Positions 1-12,900 of a stretch of 64,000 nt of DNA are shown here, piece after piece. The stretch's first letter is position 1. The number at the start of each line of letters is the position of its first letter. This DNA is from Larus michahellis. Its lineage: Eukaryota > Chordata > Aves > Charadriiformes > Laridae. Both the position numbers and the translations under genes were made by a program. Location: contig NC_133900.1 of the NCBI RefSeq assembly GCF_964199755.1, positions 81,190,666 through 81,254,665 of the forward strand, written 5' to 3'. Under the pieces are notes generated by a model. It did not search any database, had not been told where the DNA came from, and worked only from the letters and a program-made list of their open reading frames with translations.

Positions 1-45
1 TGGTGGAGTTGCCATCCCTGGAGGCGTTTAAAAGACATTTTTACT
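1..45 (+). repeat. Possible CR1-like fragment cut by the window edge
   Basis: The opening bases contain a stretch resembling the CR1 phrase 'catccctggaggggttcaa' (here 'catccctggaggcgtttaa'), the part of CR1 just upstream of its 3' end. The rest of a copy would lie before the window. The match is short and diverged, so this is tentative. Confidence 0.35.
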
Positions 46-324
46 TGGGTATTTATTCTCCCCTCTGTGTGTCCAGTCTGCTGCTTAGAGCAGGGGAAAA
101 AAGGGTGATGGCAAGTTTGTGCGTTGTCCTCTTGAAGCTGGGGGGTGTAAACCGTGCTGGTCCTGTGCTGGGGAGAAGAGCTGGGCGTGGGAAGGGAGGT
201 TAGGGTATGTGCTGGGGTTAGACGGCTGGAGTTTTAGAGGGAGGGCAAGCAGGAAAACTACTGCCAGGAGAGAGGGAGGGTATGCCTTGGGAATAAAGGG
301 CAGGCAAAAGAGAATAGGAAGGAA
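46..324. other. Intergenic, nothing recognised
   Basis: Purine-rich unique sequence between two CR1 pieces. The open frames here are short, overlap on both strands and have no splice-site context or recognisable protein. I see no gene. Confidence 0.6.
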
Positions 325-874
325 GAGGTGATTCTCCCTCTCTGGGATGGGATTCTGCCCCTCTACTCCGCTATGGGGAGACCCCACCTGCAGTGCTGCC
401 TCCAGCTCTGGGGCCTCAGCACAGGAAAGACATGAACCTGTTGGAGCAAGTGCAGAGGAGGCCACGAAGATGCTGGAGCCCCTCTGCTGTGAGGACAGGC
501 TGAGAGAGCTGGGGGGGTTCAGCCTGGAGAAGAGAAGGCTCCAGAGAGACCTTAGAGCCCCTTCCAGTCCCTAAAGGGGCTCCAGGAAAGCTGGGGAGGG
601 ACTCTGGATCAGGGAGGGGAGCCATAGGATGGGGAGTAACAGTTTTAAACTGAAAGAGGGGAGATTTAGATGAGATATTAGGAAGAAATTCTTTGCTGTG
701 ATGGTGGTGAACCCCTGGCCCAGGTTGCCCAGAGAAGCTGTGGCTGCCCCATCCCTGGAGGGGTTCAAGGCCAGGCTGGACGGGGCTTGGAGCAACCTGG
801 TCTGGTGGGAGGTGTCCCTGCCCATGACCTCTTTAAGGTCCCTTCCAACTCTAACCATCCTGTGATTCTATGAA
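325..874 (+). mobile_element. CR1 LINE, 3' fragment, plus strand
   Basis: The sequence follows the 3' part of avian CR1: 'ctatggggagaccccacctg', then 'gaggacaggctgagagagct', 'aggttgcccagagaagctgt' and 'catccctggaggggttcaag'. It ends with the CR1-type tail 'tgtgattctatga' near 871. It lines up closely with the copy at 53075-53668. Near the start, 'gtgattct' is followed by about 14 extra bases and then 'ggattct', which looks like a small local duplication or insertion. It is a 5'-truncated copy with no intact reverse transcriptase frame. Open frames inside it are shadows of the repeat. Confidence 0.88.
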
Positions 875-3800
875 TATTTGACAGGAGAGGGAGACAGGAG
901 CAGGTGTACAAGTGCCGTTTGTGATCACTGACCCAACGTAGCACCTGGGAGTAAGGGAGAGAAAGCCCCTCTGCTGACGGAGAGCCTGCTTGGAAAGGCG
1001 TGTGCAGGCTCGACAGCCGGCTGGCTTGTGCTCGCAGGCACGGCGGGTCTGAGGGAAAAGTCAGACTATTTCTCTGCTGCTATCTGACCGTTGGCCAAAC
1101 TACATATTTAAAACAAATAATCAGTTAAGTCAGCAACCAAGTTTTAGAGCTGAGATTTGTGCAAGGGTCAGGTACTGCCCCATCTCCCAAATTCCTGTTT
1201 TCTGCACTGGGTGTTATTTCTGTTACCGTTTAAGAACTGTGATCGATGCTTTAAGATACAGAGTCTGTGCACTCGTTTTTCAGGTTTGTCCAAACTTTTC
1301 TGACCTTACTGCAGTGCAGCAGAGTCTTTCGCTTCTTACTCTGTCTGTCCTTCCCTGATGGCATTGAAAGCTTTCTCCCTTCCGCCCACACTCGTGTAAA
1401 TGAGCCGAGTTTATCTGAGTGCTTGAAGGCTGGTCAGGGCAGTTTGGTCTCAGGGTTGCTGTGGCACAACTTAATGCAGTCAGACCTCAGACCCCGACTT
1501 TGCACCACAAGAGCTCTCAGAAGCAAAAAGAGTTCCTCCTTAAAGGCAGCTGCAGTATTAGGATATCTTTGTACCGCAGAGGACAGCTCAGGACTCCTTG
1601 TTTCTTTGACACGTCCTTGAACAAACATGCCGGTGCATATATAAACCTGAACAAATACTATTTTTCTTGGACTTTCCGAAGGAGCACAGATGAATGTGTG
1701 GCTCAAGCCCTCGCTGTATCAGATCGCTCCAGCGTGAAGCCCTTCCCAGCAGCAGGGCTGTAAAGTGGCAAAGCTATGGAACACCACTGCAGAGAGGGGT
1801 GGTGAATTCCGAACCCGGCTGCTCCATCCTTTCTGAAGAGGTATCAGCTCTATAAACAAACCTTTCAGTGCTAAGTACCTCTCTCCAGCCAGGAAAGGGA
1901 GGGAATAGCCCACCTGGAAAAAAATTAACCCTAAGCACTTTTTCCCTTCCCAACTTATTAACATATAAAATCCTTGATCCGACCACAGAGTAGATATTTT
2001 TACCCAGAAGAGAGGGCAGGTGCCAAGGGTTCAGTGGACTTTTACCACTATTGTTGAATTTATCCAGAAGATGGTCTGGTTTTGATGGCTGCCATCAGTA
2101 GGGCAGAAATGTGAGAGCTGCCCTCGGACATGGTGGGTTTAGATTTGGAGGCTAAATCTCTGATGGATTTCCTATCACTATGTCCACCTGTGTTAAGGAG
2201 AAAGGAAGCATGAGGTACGTAATTACCAGACAGTCACGGTTAAAAATGAAAAATCCTTTCCAACACATCATCTTTAAATTACTTTGTAAGCCTTGCAGGT
2301 TCTCAGCTCCGCTGTCTGTAAGCACCATCCGTGCCTGTGTGGTGTGGATGCGAGCGGGTAACCAAACAAATGAAGCATCAGCAATCCACGCTGAATAAGC
2401 TGATAAAGCTAATGCAGGGGAGTAGGAGCTACTTGAATAACTTCTTTCAACATATTACCGTAGCTAACATTTTGTTTGGGTAGTCATGGAGTTTTTCCTC
2501 CTAGCAGGGCTAGTCAGGAGGTAAGAGAGGGACTGCTGTGTACAGAGCCAGGTAAGAGGGTAGGTCAGCATTGTGGTTGCTACCTATGGAGACTAAGAGC
2601 TCCCTTGGAGATGTAGTTATGACTGCCTTCAGTCGTGCTCTCCTCTCCTGTTGTGCCCTGGCCAATTGTGTGTGACGGACTATGTTTTAAAACGTTGTTC
2701 CCCATCGCCTTGTGGGTATTCCCTCTCGGTTTTTATGGTTTTGGAGGGCTGTCTCCCCCAAGGGATAGTGGTCGAGTGCCCTGCCACTGTTGAAATGCCA
2801 CAATTGGCTGAAAATCGGCCTTGCTTTTTATCTGGTCCATCTCTCCCAAGCACCAAGGGCTCTTCTTTCTGCGTGCTTGAGTTTTTTGTTTTGCTTAAAA
2901 TGATAAAGCCTTCACCGTAAAATCCAGGCTTGCATTTTAACCCATTGGGCCCTACCATAAAAAGGAGGTCCTAAATAACTGTTAAGATCGTTGATGGTTT
3001 GCTTAAATGTAGCACTTGTCAGAACAGCCCTTCCTATCAGTCGGAAGGTATCTGGGGCCATCTGTCTTCAGGTCCAGCCTAGCACTATAGTACCCACTCC
3101 TGTCTCACTGAGGGTTTGTTACTGGTGTTTGTAAATTGCTTTGATGGTAAAAGACTGTAGATTTTTGAGATACAGATATCAATATTATACCCAAAATTCA
3201 TCAACCTCCTATCTGTAGATGCTTTGCACTAGGTATTTCCTATTGAAAATGGAAGTGCGTTCCCTGGAAAATGATAGCACAACTGGTAGGAGAGTAGAAA
3301 AGGCATAAGGAAGCTTGCCAGCAAACCTTGTGAGCCCAGCGGTCGTTGAGCCTTGTATCGTATAATGGAAGTTGATGCTGGGTTTGGATGTACTGCCTGA
3401 ATGTGACCTTCCACACACAGATGTGAGGAGCAGAAGGCAGGAAAATAGAAATATCCAGGTGAGCTAATATTACAGCATTTCCATCAAAATACCGCTCAGA
3501 CGCTTGGTCTTTCAAGAGGTGGTGTGTGCAAGCAGCGCAGGGTGCTTGTGAGTGTATGAGGTTTCAAAATTCAAGTTGCTGTTTAAGTGAATCTGGGTCG
3601 GGGGTTAGGGAAGAGCACCCTGTTGCGGCAAAGGGTCAGTGTGACTTCGAACATCTTTGGAGGCCTGGGGGTGATTGAGCATCGCTTTGGGCTCAACTCA
3701 TTATGGAGAAGAGAAGATGGCTGAAAAGAACATTCATTGATCCTAATCTCTTCCAGAACTTAAAGGTTAAAGGAGAAGTTTAGTCTATCTTCACATAAAT

Positions 3801-5805
3801 GAAGCTTGCAGGCTTTTTGAGAAGAAAACTGCCTGCTTTCTTGAAGAAGCCAAATTAACTGACATACAATATTTGGCCTTGGACTACACCTGAAGGTGTG
3901 GGATGCTGCAGAGTGTAGAAAATGTTGGAAGAATTCCCTGGAGTTGGAGACGCCTCTGCTTTTCCCTTTCTGCATGACAGTAGGGATAGCACTAACCAAC
4001 TTCCCACCTTCTATTTGCCCCAAATGGTACCGAACAGCCCTCTACGGTCATGCAGTGGAACTCAAAGTGAAGGCAAGCGTTTGCCCGTCGCTCATGTGCT
4101 GCTGTTCCCTTGCAGGTGATCCATGCTGAGTGCTGCTCAGCCTGCTATGAGGAGTCTTGGATCTGCCGTATTGGGGGGGAAATAAAGCTAAAGCACGGTC
4201 TGGGGCACAGGGAGTGTCTGAAGAGCGGCACTGTGTCCTCTCCTGCTGTGACAAGGAGATAAATGGCCACTGAAGGCTGAGCCTCTCCAGCTCCTAGTGA
4301 CCGCAGAGAGGGAGCCGCGTTCACTGGGCTTCTCAGGTCATGCTCGTTCTACGCAAGGATGCTGGATAATCAGCTGTTCAAAGCCATCTGGAATCATTTG
4401 TCTAGTTAAATAGAGTGTCAGCCCTGGGCTAATCTTGCCAATTACCTAATTGTCTTGTACCACTGAGAGCACTAGCACGGAGATCTCTCTGTAGCGCTTG
4501 TTCATTTGGGTGGTTTTTACCCAGTTTCTACCCATGCTTCCTTTATTTTGCTGCACCACGTGCAGATGGACGTGAGCTGCCTGCGGGTCCTGGGCGAACC
4601 AAATGGAAAGGCTCTGGAAGATGTCTCTGGGTTGGGATTTTGTACCCAAGGCGCAGGCTGGGGGCTTTGTCACGAGAATGATGATTTGGGTTTTTTTTCC
4701 CCCCCTAGCTTGCGGAAAGTTCCTTGGTTTTCTTTCCTTATAACCTTGCTTAACCCGACAGCTGCTCATGAAGGTTTTCATTTCTGATTTATCTCTCCTG
4801 GCTCGCAGCCATGCTCCTGAGAGCCAAATTGGGAGCGATTCCCAGTCCAGATGTGACAGTAGCTCTCGGGGGGACCCTGCTGCAGAGAGAGAAGAGGAGT
4901 ATATGGAGGGTTATAAGTAACCCGGTGATTCTGGTCTCAGAAGTCTTTGCTGGCTTGCTCTTTTTATTCAGCCTGGGATTTGGATATCCCAGTGGTACGT
5001 GTGTCAGCTCCAGCCTGTTCCTGGTTACATACCGTAGTCCCCTACCGGAGCCTCAGATAAATGTTGTTTTAAACGCTGCATCTTTCAACTTGGCCCACAA
5101 TTTACCAATGCGATATGCAGCCTGTGTAAGACTGATCATTTCTAATGCTATAGAATAAATGTTGATGCCAAGACTGGCCCGCGTTCCTGGTGTGGGAGAT
5201 GTGGAATAACCGTGCTGGGGTAGCAGTGGAGGAAAGGGCTCCTCCTGGAAAACGCGGTCGTGGTGTGACGACAGCATCCGGGCTGTCAATACGGAGACTC
5301 TCGCTGGGACAAAAAACAAGTTAGGAAGTCAAGATTAAGATATTAAAACAGATTTTCATCAAGTAATGGGTTTACTGTGACAATATCTCCTTCCTATCCA
5401 CAGTCCAAAGATTTTGCTGCTGCTATTGACTTTACCTGGAAAACACTCTGGATGTTATCAGGACAAGTAGCCTGATGAAATTTAGGATGGATATACCATT
5501 AGATGCCTGGTGCTTTAGTTATGATGTTAAAATACTGATAAGGTGTGTAGTCACTACATCCTGAACTTATTTGCAAGCCCCTTCAGTCAGGGTAAGATAG
5601 TGATCGCATGCTTATCAGTTGTGCAAAGATCTTTTGATTAAACATCTCTCCACAATCTTTCTGAATTTCATCTGCACTATGTACTTCCAGGTGCTGTACA
5701 TATAAACGAGAATATTCCCCGCTTTGTCAGTCCCTTGACAAACCTGGATATTGGTTGAACGCTTCTTTTTTTTTTCTGTATTCCTGTGGCTTGCGAAATT
5801 TGTAG
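875..5805. other. Intergenic, no gene recognised
   Basis: About 4.9 kb of unique, moderately AT-rich DNA upstream of ACSL1. Open frames reach at most about 117 codons and show no known domain, no consistent splice structure and no repeat identity. Short homopolymer runs occur, for example T8 followed by C6 near 4690-4705. Enhancers or noncoding transcripts cannot be excluded from sequence alone. Confidence 0.55.
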
Positions 5806-6080
5806 CATAGAATCATAGCAGAATGGTTTAGGTTGGAAGGGACCTTAAAGACCATCCATTTCCACCCCCCTGCCCTGGGCAGGGACACCTCCCACCAGAC
5901 CAGGTTGCTCCAAGCCCCGTCCAGCCTGGCCTTGAACCCCTCCAGGGATGGGGCAGCCACAGCTTCTCTGGGCAGCCTGGGCCAGCATCTCACCGCCCTC
6001 ACAGCAAAGAATTTCTCCTGATATCCAACCTAAATCTCCCCTCTTTCAGCTTGAAACCGTTACCCTGTGTCCTATCAGCA
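5806..6080 (-). mobile_element. CR1 LINE, 3' end, minus strand
   Basis: Read on the plus strand it begins with the reverse complement of the CR1 tail ('catagaatcatagcagaatg'). It continues through 'aagggaccttaaagaccatc', 'gggacacctcccaccagacc' and 'tccagggatggggcagccac', and fades near 'ccctgtgtcctatca'. The element therefore lies on the minus strand, truncated to about 275 bp of its 3' end. It is close in sequence to the copies at 325-874 and 53075-53668, suggesting the same young subfamily. Confidence 0.9.
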
Positions 6081-9000
6081 AGTCTAATATTATTAAATGC
6101 ATGTAGTTTTCTGGACAAGTCTACTTCAAATGTACGCACGCAGACTGCGTATGAATAAAACGGATAAAGGAAAATGAAAGTCTACAAGATAGCATCATGT
6201 TGAAAATGAATGTTTCATAACCATGCTGAAACACGGCGTGTGTGTTCTAGACTTATTTCTAATACTTGCAAACAGGAAAGAGAATTACAAATCGTGACTA
6301 ATCTATCCCAAGCAAGTGCTTTTCTATGACCCGAAGGATTGAAATAAAACCCATTTGTTTGCTTGCTTTGGAAAAGAATCAGTTTTTTCTGCATGGAAGG
6401 AAGCAGGACAGAAATGCGGCTCCTGGGGAAGAAAGGGGGATTTACCAGGGCTGCAAATCCCCCCTGGTTCTTCCCACTGACCACGTCTGCTCACTCTTGG
6501 CGCTCTTCCCACTTCGCAAGAGAAAACAAGGATCCTAATACCGGGTTTTAGTAAAAAACCCCCACACTTTCCCTAACTGAGAAGTTGGAACCCTTTTGTG
6601 CCGGAAAGTTACTGGAAGAAGGAGCAAGCGTACCTTGGGGGTGTCTGAGGAAGAAGAATGAACCCTTTTTTTTTTTTCCTTTTTTTTTAATTAGGGATTT
6701 AGGTCTGGATTTGGAGTTCCTGTTTCAAAGAGGAAACATTAAACAAGTTGGAGACGGCCTTCCAGACCTTACCATATGGAAAGCCAGGGGAATCTTGTCC
6801 TGGATTTCAGTGGAAATAGGGCTGAGAGAGCCAGACTAACCTGAGAGTCCCACAACACCAGAAGTTAACTTGTCTCCATTGGACTGGGAGTCACTTGTAA
6901 ATGATTTTACACAAATCTTAAAACTGGAGTGTTATCTGAAAGATACAAGTAGCTTCCTATAAATTCGAAACAGTATTTTTGACCTTTCACTTTGAATTTG
7001 TTTTACTTTTTTATTCCTTCGGGATAAAGAACTAATTACTTTTACAGTTGTGGTCTCAAATGAGTGAAAAACAAGGCCCTCCCCCAAAAAAAAAACCAAA
7101 ACCAACAACACCTCTAGCGTTCTGCTTCTCAAGATTTCGACTGCTGTTCTTCTAACCAGAGGCACAACACAACCGCAGTCTGGGGAGGAGGCTCTTTTGT
7201 ATTTGCACGTCCCGCAGAGAAGTCCCCGCTTGCCGGGAGGGTGCTGCTGCTCTGCCAACGCGCCACGTGCTCTCTCCGTGGAAAAGCTCGATCGTGGTTC
7301 TTTCTTGACAATTTTTTTTTTAACGGCATGGATACTTGAAGTTTTTAAAATTGTCAGAGGCGCTTTGGTCAAAACCCATTTGCTTTGGGCAAAACTCTAG
7401 GGGAATCCTTTATGGACGCTGAAGGGAACTTTTTACTTGCTGGAGAATGTGCATTTTAAGAAATACACATTCTTAAGCTATACATGCATCTAAAATCTGA
7501 TTGTAGCAAGGGCAGTGTGGAAAACCAGTGCCATCTTACTGTAGATAAAAATTCACCGAGCAGCAATAGATCTTCTAGGCAGTACACTGCACCCGCTGTG
7601 AATTATTAATATCCTAATCTAGATTCTGTTGAAGCTAGGGGAAAGATTTTCATCAACTCCAAAAGAAGTCGAATGAGGCTATGTGTTGGATCATGCTAAA
7701 GGACTGGTAAAAATTGAGTGCTGGCTTATTAGTTACTATAGTTATAAGGAGGAGGAGACCATTACTGTATATGGCCTGGTTGAAAAACGTTGACGATGAT
7801 CTCTGCGTACCTCCCCCCTGCCCCTTTTGTATTTCCATTTCGCAACTCTTATCAAATTAAGCTGTCAGAAACGTCCTCGTGGTTGGCCACCCTACACTAC
7901 TGTAGGTGATAACAGATTTCAGGAGACATCAGTTGGTGTGCTTTAGTCGGGTAGATTTTCCTAAGGTTTAGGATGATGGAGCTTTGAATTTGTGTTCTGA
8001 ATATCCGCATGATGCTGCTGGACGCCGACGAGTTTTCGTGGCATTCTAGGCAAGCTCAGACCTTCCCATGGGAGGGAAAAGTCCTTCTGCTCGGGGCAAA
8101 GCCATGCCCTCTGCCGCTTTCTGGGAACCTGATAAAGGTCCTTTTGTCCCCGTGAAAGCAAGATTTCTGATAACTCAGCGTACTTTGTGACAGTGGCTGC
8201 TCCAGGCTTGATATATTGAAAGGGTTTTTTTTCTGTGCTTATGGGGTAGATAACAGTCGAGAGGCAGTTGCATTCGACCAGCCTTTGAAAGCGAAAAGAG
8301 AATGCAGAGTCTATCAAAGGAAAATGAATGAACTCATGTTTTCACAAAGCTAAAAGATATTTTTCAGATTCAGCAGTTACCACCGACGGTTCAAGATGAG
8401 CCTGTGCTTCGTAAGAGGGGATTTGCTACAGGATGCACCTGGTGTAATGTTGCTGTCTTTCCAAAGGGGGTGCAGAACACGGGGATCATGCTCCCGGGGC
8501 TGGGGACCTCAGAGGCCAGCTGACGGCAGAGCGGAGCTGGGCCATCACAGGTGATAAAGCAGTTGCCATGATGGGAAAAAATATTATCCCACTTTCTGGA
8601 AAGGTTACTTGCGCTTGGATTATTTTTTTTTCCTTCCTTTTTTTGTGAACCGCTAATCTTAAATTTCTAAATTTTCTAATTTGTTACCAGCTAGTCTCTA
8701 AATTGTTAACTAAAGGTTACCTTATATTGCCTGGTGAGGTGCGTTAGTCAAAGAGAGCGGAGGGAAGTTTGCATTGGCACGCTCGTAACAGGAAAGAGCC
8801 CACACAACCCGCACACGTGCAATTTATTATTTATTTTTTTTTAACGTCAAAACCTGAAGGGGAAGTATAGGATGCTGAACTTCTTACCGCTTTTGAGATT
8901 TGCTAAACAATTGTGAAGTTTGTGGCTTCCCTCTAAGAGAGCGTGGGTTTAGCGAAAAGAGCAGCACCTGTATTTAACCTGGTAGGTGTGCAGTTAGTAA

Positions 9001-9860
9001 CCGAAGCACAAAACCGAGTAAGCAAATACTTCCTGGTCTGGGCTTATTAGATAATTTTCAGCTTGTCATTAACTCAGTCGAGCCAAACTGATATCTGCTG
9101 CATTCCTCAAGGATTTGTGCCAAATCGTATGTTTCAACCCTTAGTAATTTCAGCTGCAAGTCTATTTTAATCTTGCCTTTTTTTTTTTAAAGGTACTCGG
9201 CGCTCCACACTGACACCCCTGGGTCCTCGTTCTCCGCGGTCACTTCAGGCAAATAAGAGTTTAAAAAAAAGTGTTTTTGCCCAAAACGCGTGGTTTTTTG
9301 AAGTTCTGTCAGCAAATCCTCATATAATGGGAATGGGAAGTGTGACTGCAAGGGTACCCGCTTGCAGGTGGGATGGGAATGCGAATGCAGTTTTCTTCCC
9401 CAGGCCACCGAGGTGCCAGGCAGCAGGGAGGGGCTCCTCCGTGACCTTGGGGTCAGCGTGGCCACCTGTTGCCCTTTTTACACAAAAGCGGTGTGTGCCA
9501 GCCAGCACGAGCCAGCGCTGAGCTCTCCAGGGAGAAGCAAAGAGAGCGCAGGAGGGCAGCGAGGGGCCCTGGCAGCTCCGTCTGGTTTAAAGTGCACGAA
9601 ACGCTTGCCACCAGCACGAGAACCCTGGGCGTCACACATTGTCACCACTGCTAAGAGCCCGCAGCCAGCACTGCTGTTACCACCACCAGGTACTCCAGGC
9701 ACCGCCGGCTGCTATTGCCCGGAGCAGAGATTGAAATCCCTCTTTCAAATCGATCTGTTGTACGATTGCCCTTTGAACATCGCTGTAATATTAAATAACT
9801 TCAAAATAGATAGAATGAATGGGGGATCGAATAGGAAAAGAAATTGGGAAATGTTTACAT
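6081..9860. other. Intergenic, no gene recognised
   Basis: Unique sequence with homopolymer tracts: T-rich at about 6666-6690, A10 near 7086-7096, T8 near 8628 and T10 near 9179. Open frames up to 171 codons (9362-9877) run from a GC-richer stretch into AT-rich low-complexity DNA and look like chance. No exon of a known gene was recognised. Confidence 0.5.
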
Positions 9861-9867
9861 ATCCTGA

Positions 9868-9985
9868 AGTAAAATAATAATAATAAGTAATACACAATAA
9901 TATATAATATACAAAATATTGTATATAATATAATATAATAAATAATATATAATATGCACTATACAATATATGATAATAAATAAAA
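9868..9985. repeat. AT-rich low-complexity tract (TAA/TA-type)
   Basis: Almost pure A/T sequence built from 'aataataataag', 'aatatataatatac' and 'aatataatataataaataat' units, with a second 'aaataataataag' near 9983-9997. It creates a tyrosine-rich open frame on the minus strand that is an artefact of composition. Confidence 0.85.
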
Positions 9986-9997
9986 TAATAATAAGTA

Positions 9998-12900
9998 AAG
10001 ACTTAAGTTTGGCTTAACCAACTTCAATAATTTTTATTTAACATTAAACTTTAAGTCTGAACTTAAAATTGTTGCTCTTTTCCCCCGTCGTACTCATCTA
10101 TTAATTTCTTAGCTCCTAACTCTGTTTCTCGCTTCAGCCAGGGAGAATACACATGTGCTGCCATGCTGCCTCTGCCTTGTGGGAAAAAAAGAAATTCATG
10201 ATCTAAATAGTGACCTAACTGCTGGGGTGTTTTGCCTACATATCAAAATTCAGGCTTCTTTTTCAGGTCACTGAAAAATCAAAATTCAGGTCCCTTGTTT
10301 TTGAGGGTGCCATACAGTTTTGTTGGGAACAGGCCCCAGCCACTGAGCAGCAGTGATTGCAGTGATACTTCATTTTAGGGTCTCCATGTGCTTTATAGAT
10401 TCCAAATTTGTGGTAGTGATTAAGAGACTCGGATCTCTTCATCTGAGTGATCTCCTAATCTGGTAGTGATTAAAGCCTCAGAAATACCTAAGAGGTGTAG
10501 TCCTATAAAATTTGTATTATCACACAGAGGTTAAACAATGTTGCAATAGGATGTGCCACTGTTTCACAGCAGGAAATATAAAGAAAGAACTTATTGTAGT
10601 TACTTTTGAGATAGAGAAAGTTAGGAGTATTTTGTCTCTAGTAAAAGTTTGTTGCTGCTAGATATTTCTAGACAGAGATTTTGGAAAATCAGTTTTCTAA
10701 AGTACCGATATGTAGGTGTCCGTGAATGTTACATAAAAATGAAGCTAAGCACTTCAAGTAATAATGTTTAATATAATTCAGCGGTTTGTTACATGAATTA
10801 GTACTCAAATACTCCTCCAGGCCCACCTCTATATAAGAAATAAGAATTTAATTACCAGGATGCATAGTAAATGTACCTTTCCAAAGATTAGTGCCTACCC
10901 ATCACTTTCAGCAGTGTTGGATGTAGCTGGGTCTAGGAGGTCTGCATCTTAAAATATAATAAAACAAAATACAGAATAAACTTAGACCATTAAAATATCC
11001 CTGGACGTGTTCCTGAGCCCCTCCCACAAGACGAGAGGTTGCACATCGTCTCGTCCCTTCACTGAGTCACCCCGCAGTGGTAGGAGAAAGGCAGCAACCT
11101 CAAGCAGCCTCACACATGCTCGAAGGCCTGCGAGGGGAGGACAGCTTGCAAGGACAAACGTGCTCCTGTGTGGGGCAGAAGCTCCTGCATCCTGTACCAG
11201 GGAACCCTCTGCACTGGCTGGGCTGCTGTGCCACCTGAGGCGATGGAGGATGGCACTGGTGGTAGGACACGGCTGCAGCCAGGGAAGATCAGGGGTATGA
11301 TACAGTGAGGTCTCCACGGTGGGTATCTGGGGTTGTGGGATGTTGTAAGCACGGCAGTGGGATGGGCTAGGGAAGCACCAGGTCAGGAGTGATGGCTTTA
11401 CCGGCTCCTGCTGTTCAGGAATGGGATAGGGAAACTCCATTTCAAGGAACAACTCAGTGTCCCATCTCTGAAGCTTGCTTGGGTCCACGCAGTATAGCAA
11501 AGACCACGCTAGCTGGCAGAGAAATGGTGCCAACACTCAGTAGGTCTTTTGTATAGACAACTGGATATATGCTCAGTGGGTAATTTGATTAATGGTGGTT
11601 CCTGATAATACAGACATGGCCAAATGATGCTTATTTTCCACTTATTAACACCGTTTTACCAAGGAGAGGCATATTTAGCCTGTTTTTCATGTCTGTTTCT
11701 TCTAACTGGGAGTTTGCAGGGGAAGGTTTGTTATTCACAGGCCAGAGCCATTTGTTTTCCTGTGCAGCACAGCTCAGTGAATCACCCCATCGCAGAGCGG
11801 AGGGTGGAATTGTTTCCCAAGAAAATACAGGTGATTTATGACGAAGGGCCTTGACAAGTTGTTCTTTTAATCCCTGGATTGGCGTTTATCCCAAATGAAG
11901 ATGTAGTTTACTGACGTACCTTGTTGTGGAATACTTCAATGGGGTGTATGTTGGCCACGCTGATCTTATCCACGTCCTACAAGCCCTTCATTAAAAACAT
12001 TCCCAGGGCTCATCTTCCCCACAACGTTAACCTGTGTGCTGGCTCTAGCTCTCACCCTGTCTAAACACAGCCCCACACCGAAGTGTGAAGGAGTGTGCAA
12101 CCTCAGTTTTGTAGCCAAGATGGAGCATTAACTAAAGCCGGAGCTACTCCGGCTGCCAACCTGAGCTCCCTGCACTTAGTCCCCCTTTCGACAGAAGCCA
12201 CACACTGGAGCAGGACTTGCCACATGTGGGAATCGTAAGGTTTGGGGTTTTTTCCAGAAGCCTGTGCTTTTTTTTTCCAGAAGCGTCTTTTTGTGCTTAC
12301 ATGGGTGGCTCCTGTGGATCTTCTCCCTCTGTTGAAGCCAGGCAGCCGATAACCTCCAAGGTCTGCTCACCCATCAGCTTGGGGTCGCCTCGTTGGGCAC
12401 TTGGTGGGCTCAAGCAGATGAGATGTGAGGCTGTCGTTTCAAAAGCAGAGCTCAAATTACACACACAGTTTAAGAATTGTGACACAGGTGTCACATGAAA
12501 ATGCAAATGACAGAATTGGTGTACACATTCCAGTATGCAGACATGTTTTGTGAGAAATAAGGTTCGTTGAGGCTTTTTTGAATGCTAGGCGCTAATTTAA
12601 AATCAGAGCATCAAAATTTGCTACGTACAAGCTCTTTGGCTTTTGGAAAGGGTTGGGTCCTCATTAATTCTTTCTGTGTTCCCTTTCTGACCCCTGTAGG
12701 CAAACAATGAGTTGGAGGAGCCCAGATGAATCCTTGCAGTGGTGGAGGATGCTTTTTAGCTGGCAGGTTTGGGCACATGAGCACGTTCACTTTGAGATAT
12801 CCTTTAAAAGCAGATGTTCCTTGCCGTGACATCTGGCCGGTTCCCAGGGCTGAACTTGTGCTTGCGCACCAATACTCCTTGGAAATAGTCGTAAGGAGGT

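Noticed and set aside
9362-9877. 171-codon plus-strand open frame
   Set aside because: Composition changes abruptly from GC-rich to AT-rich along the frame, it ends in low-complexity DNA, several overlapping frames exist on both strands, and no motif is recognisable.
9745-9966. Tyrosine- and isoleucine-rich minus-strand open frame
   Set aside because: A direct product of the TAA/TA simple repeat.
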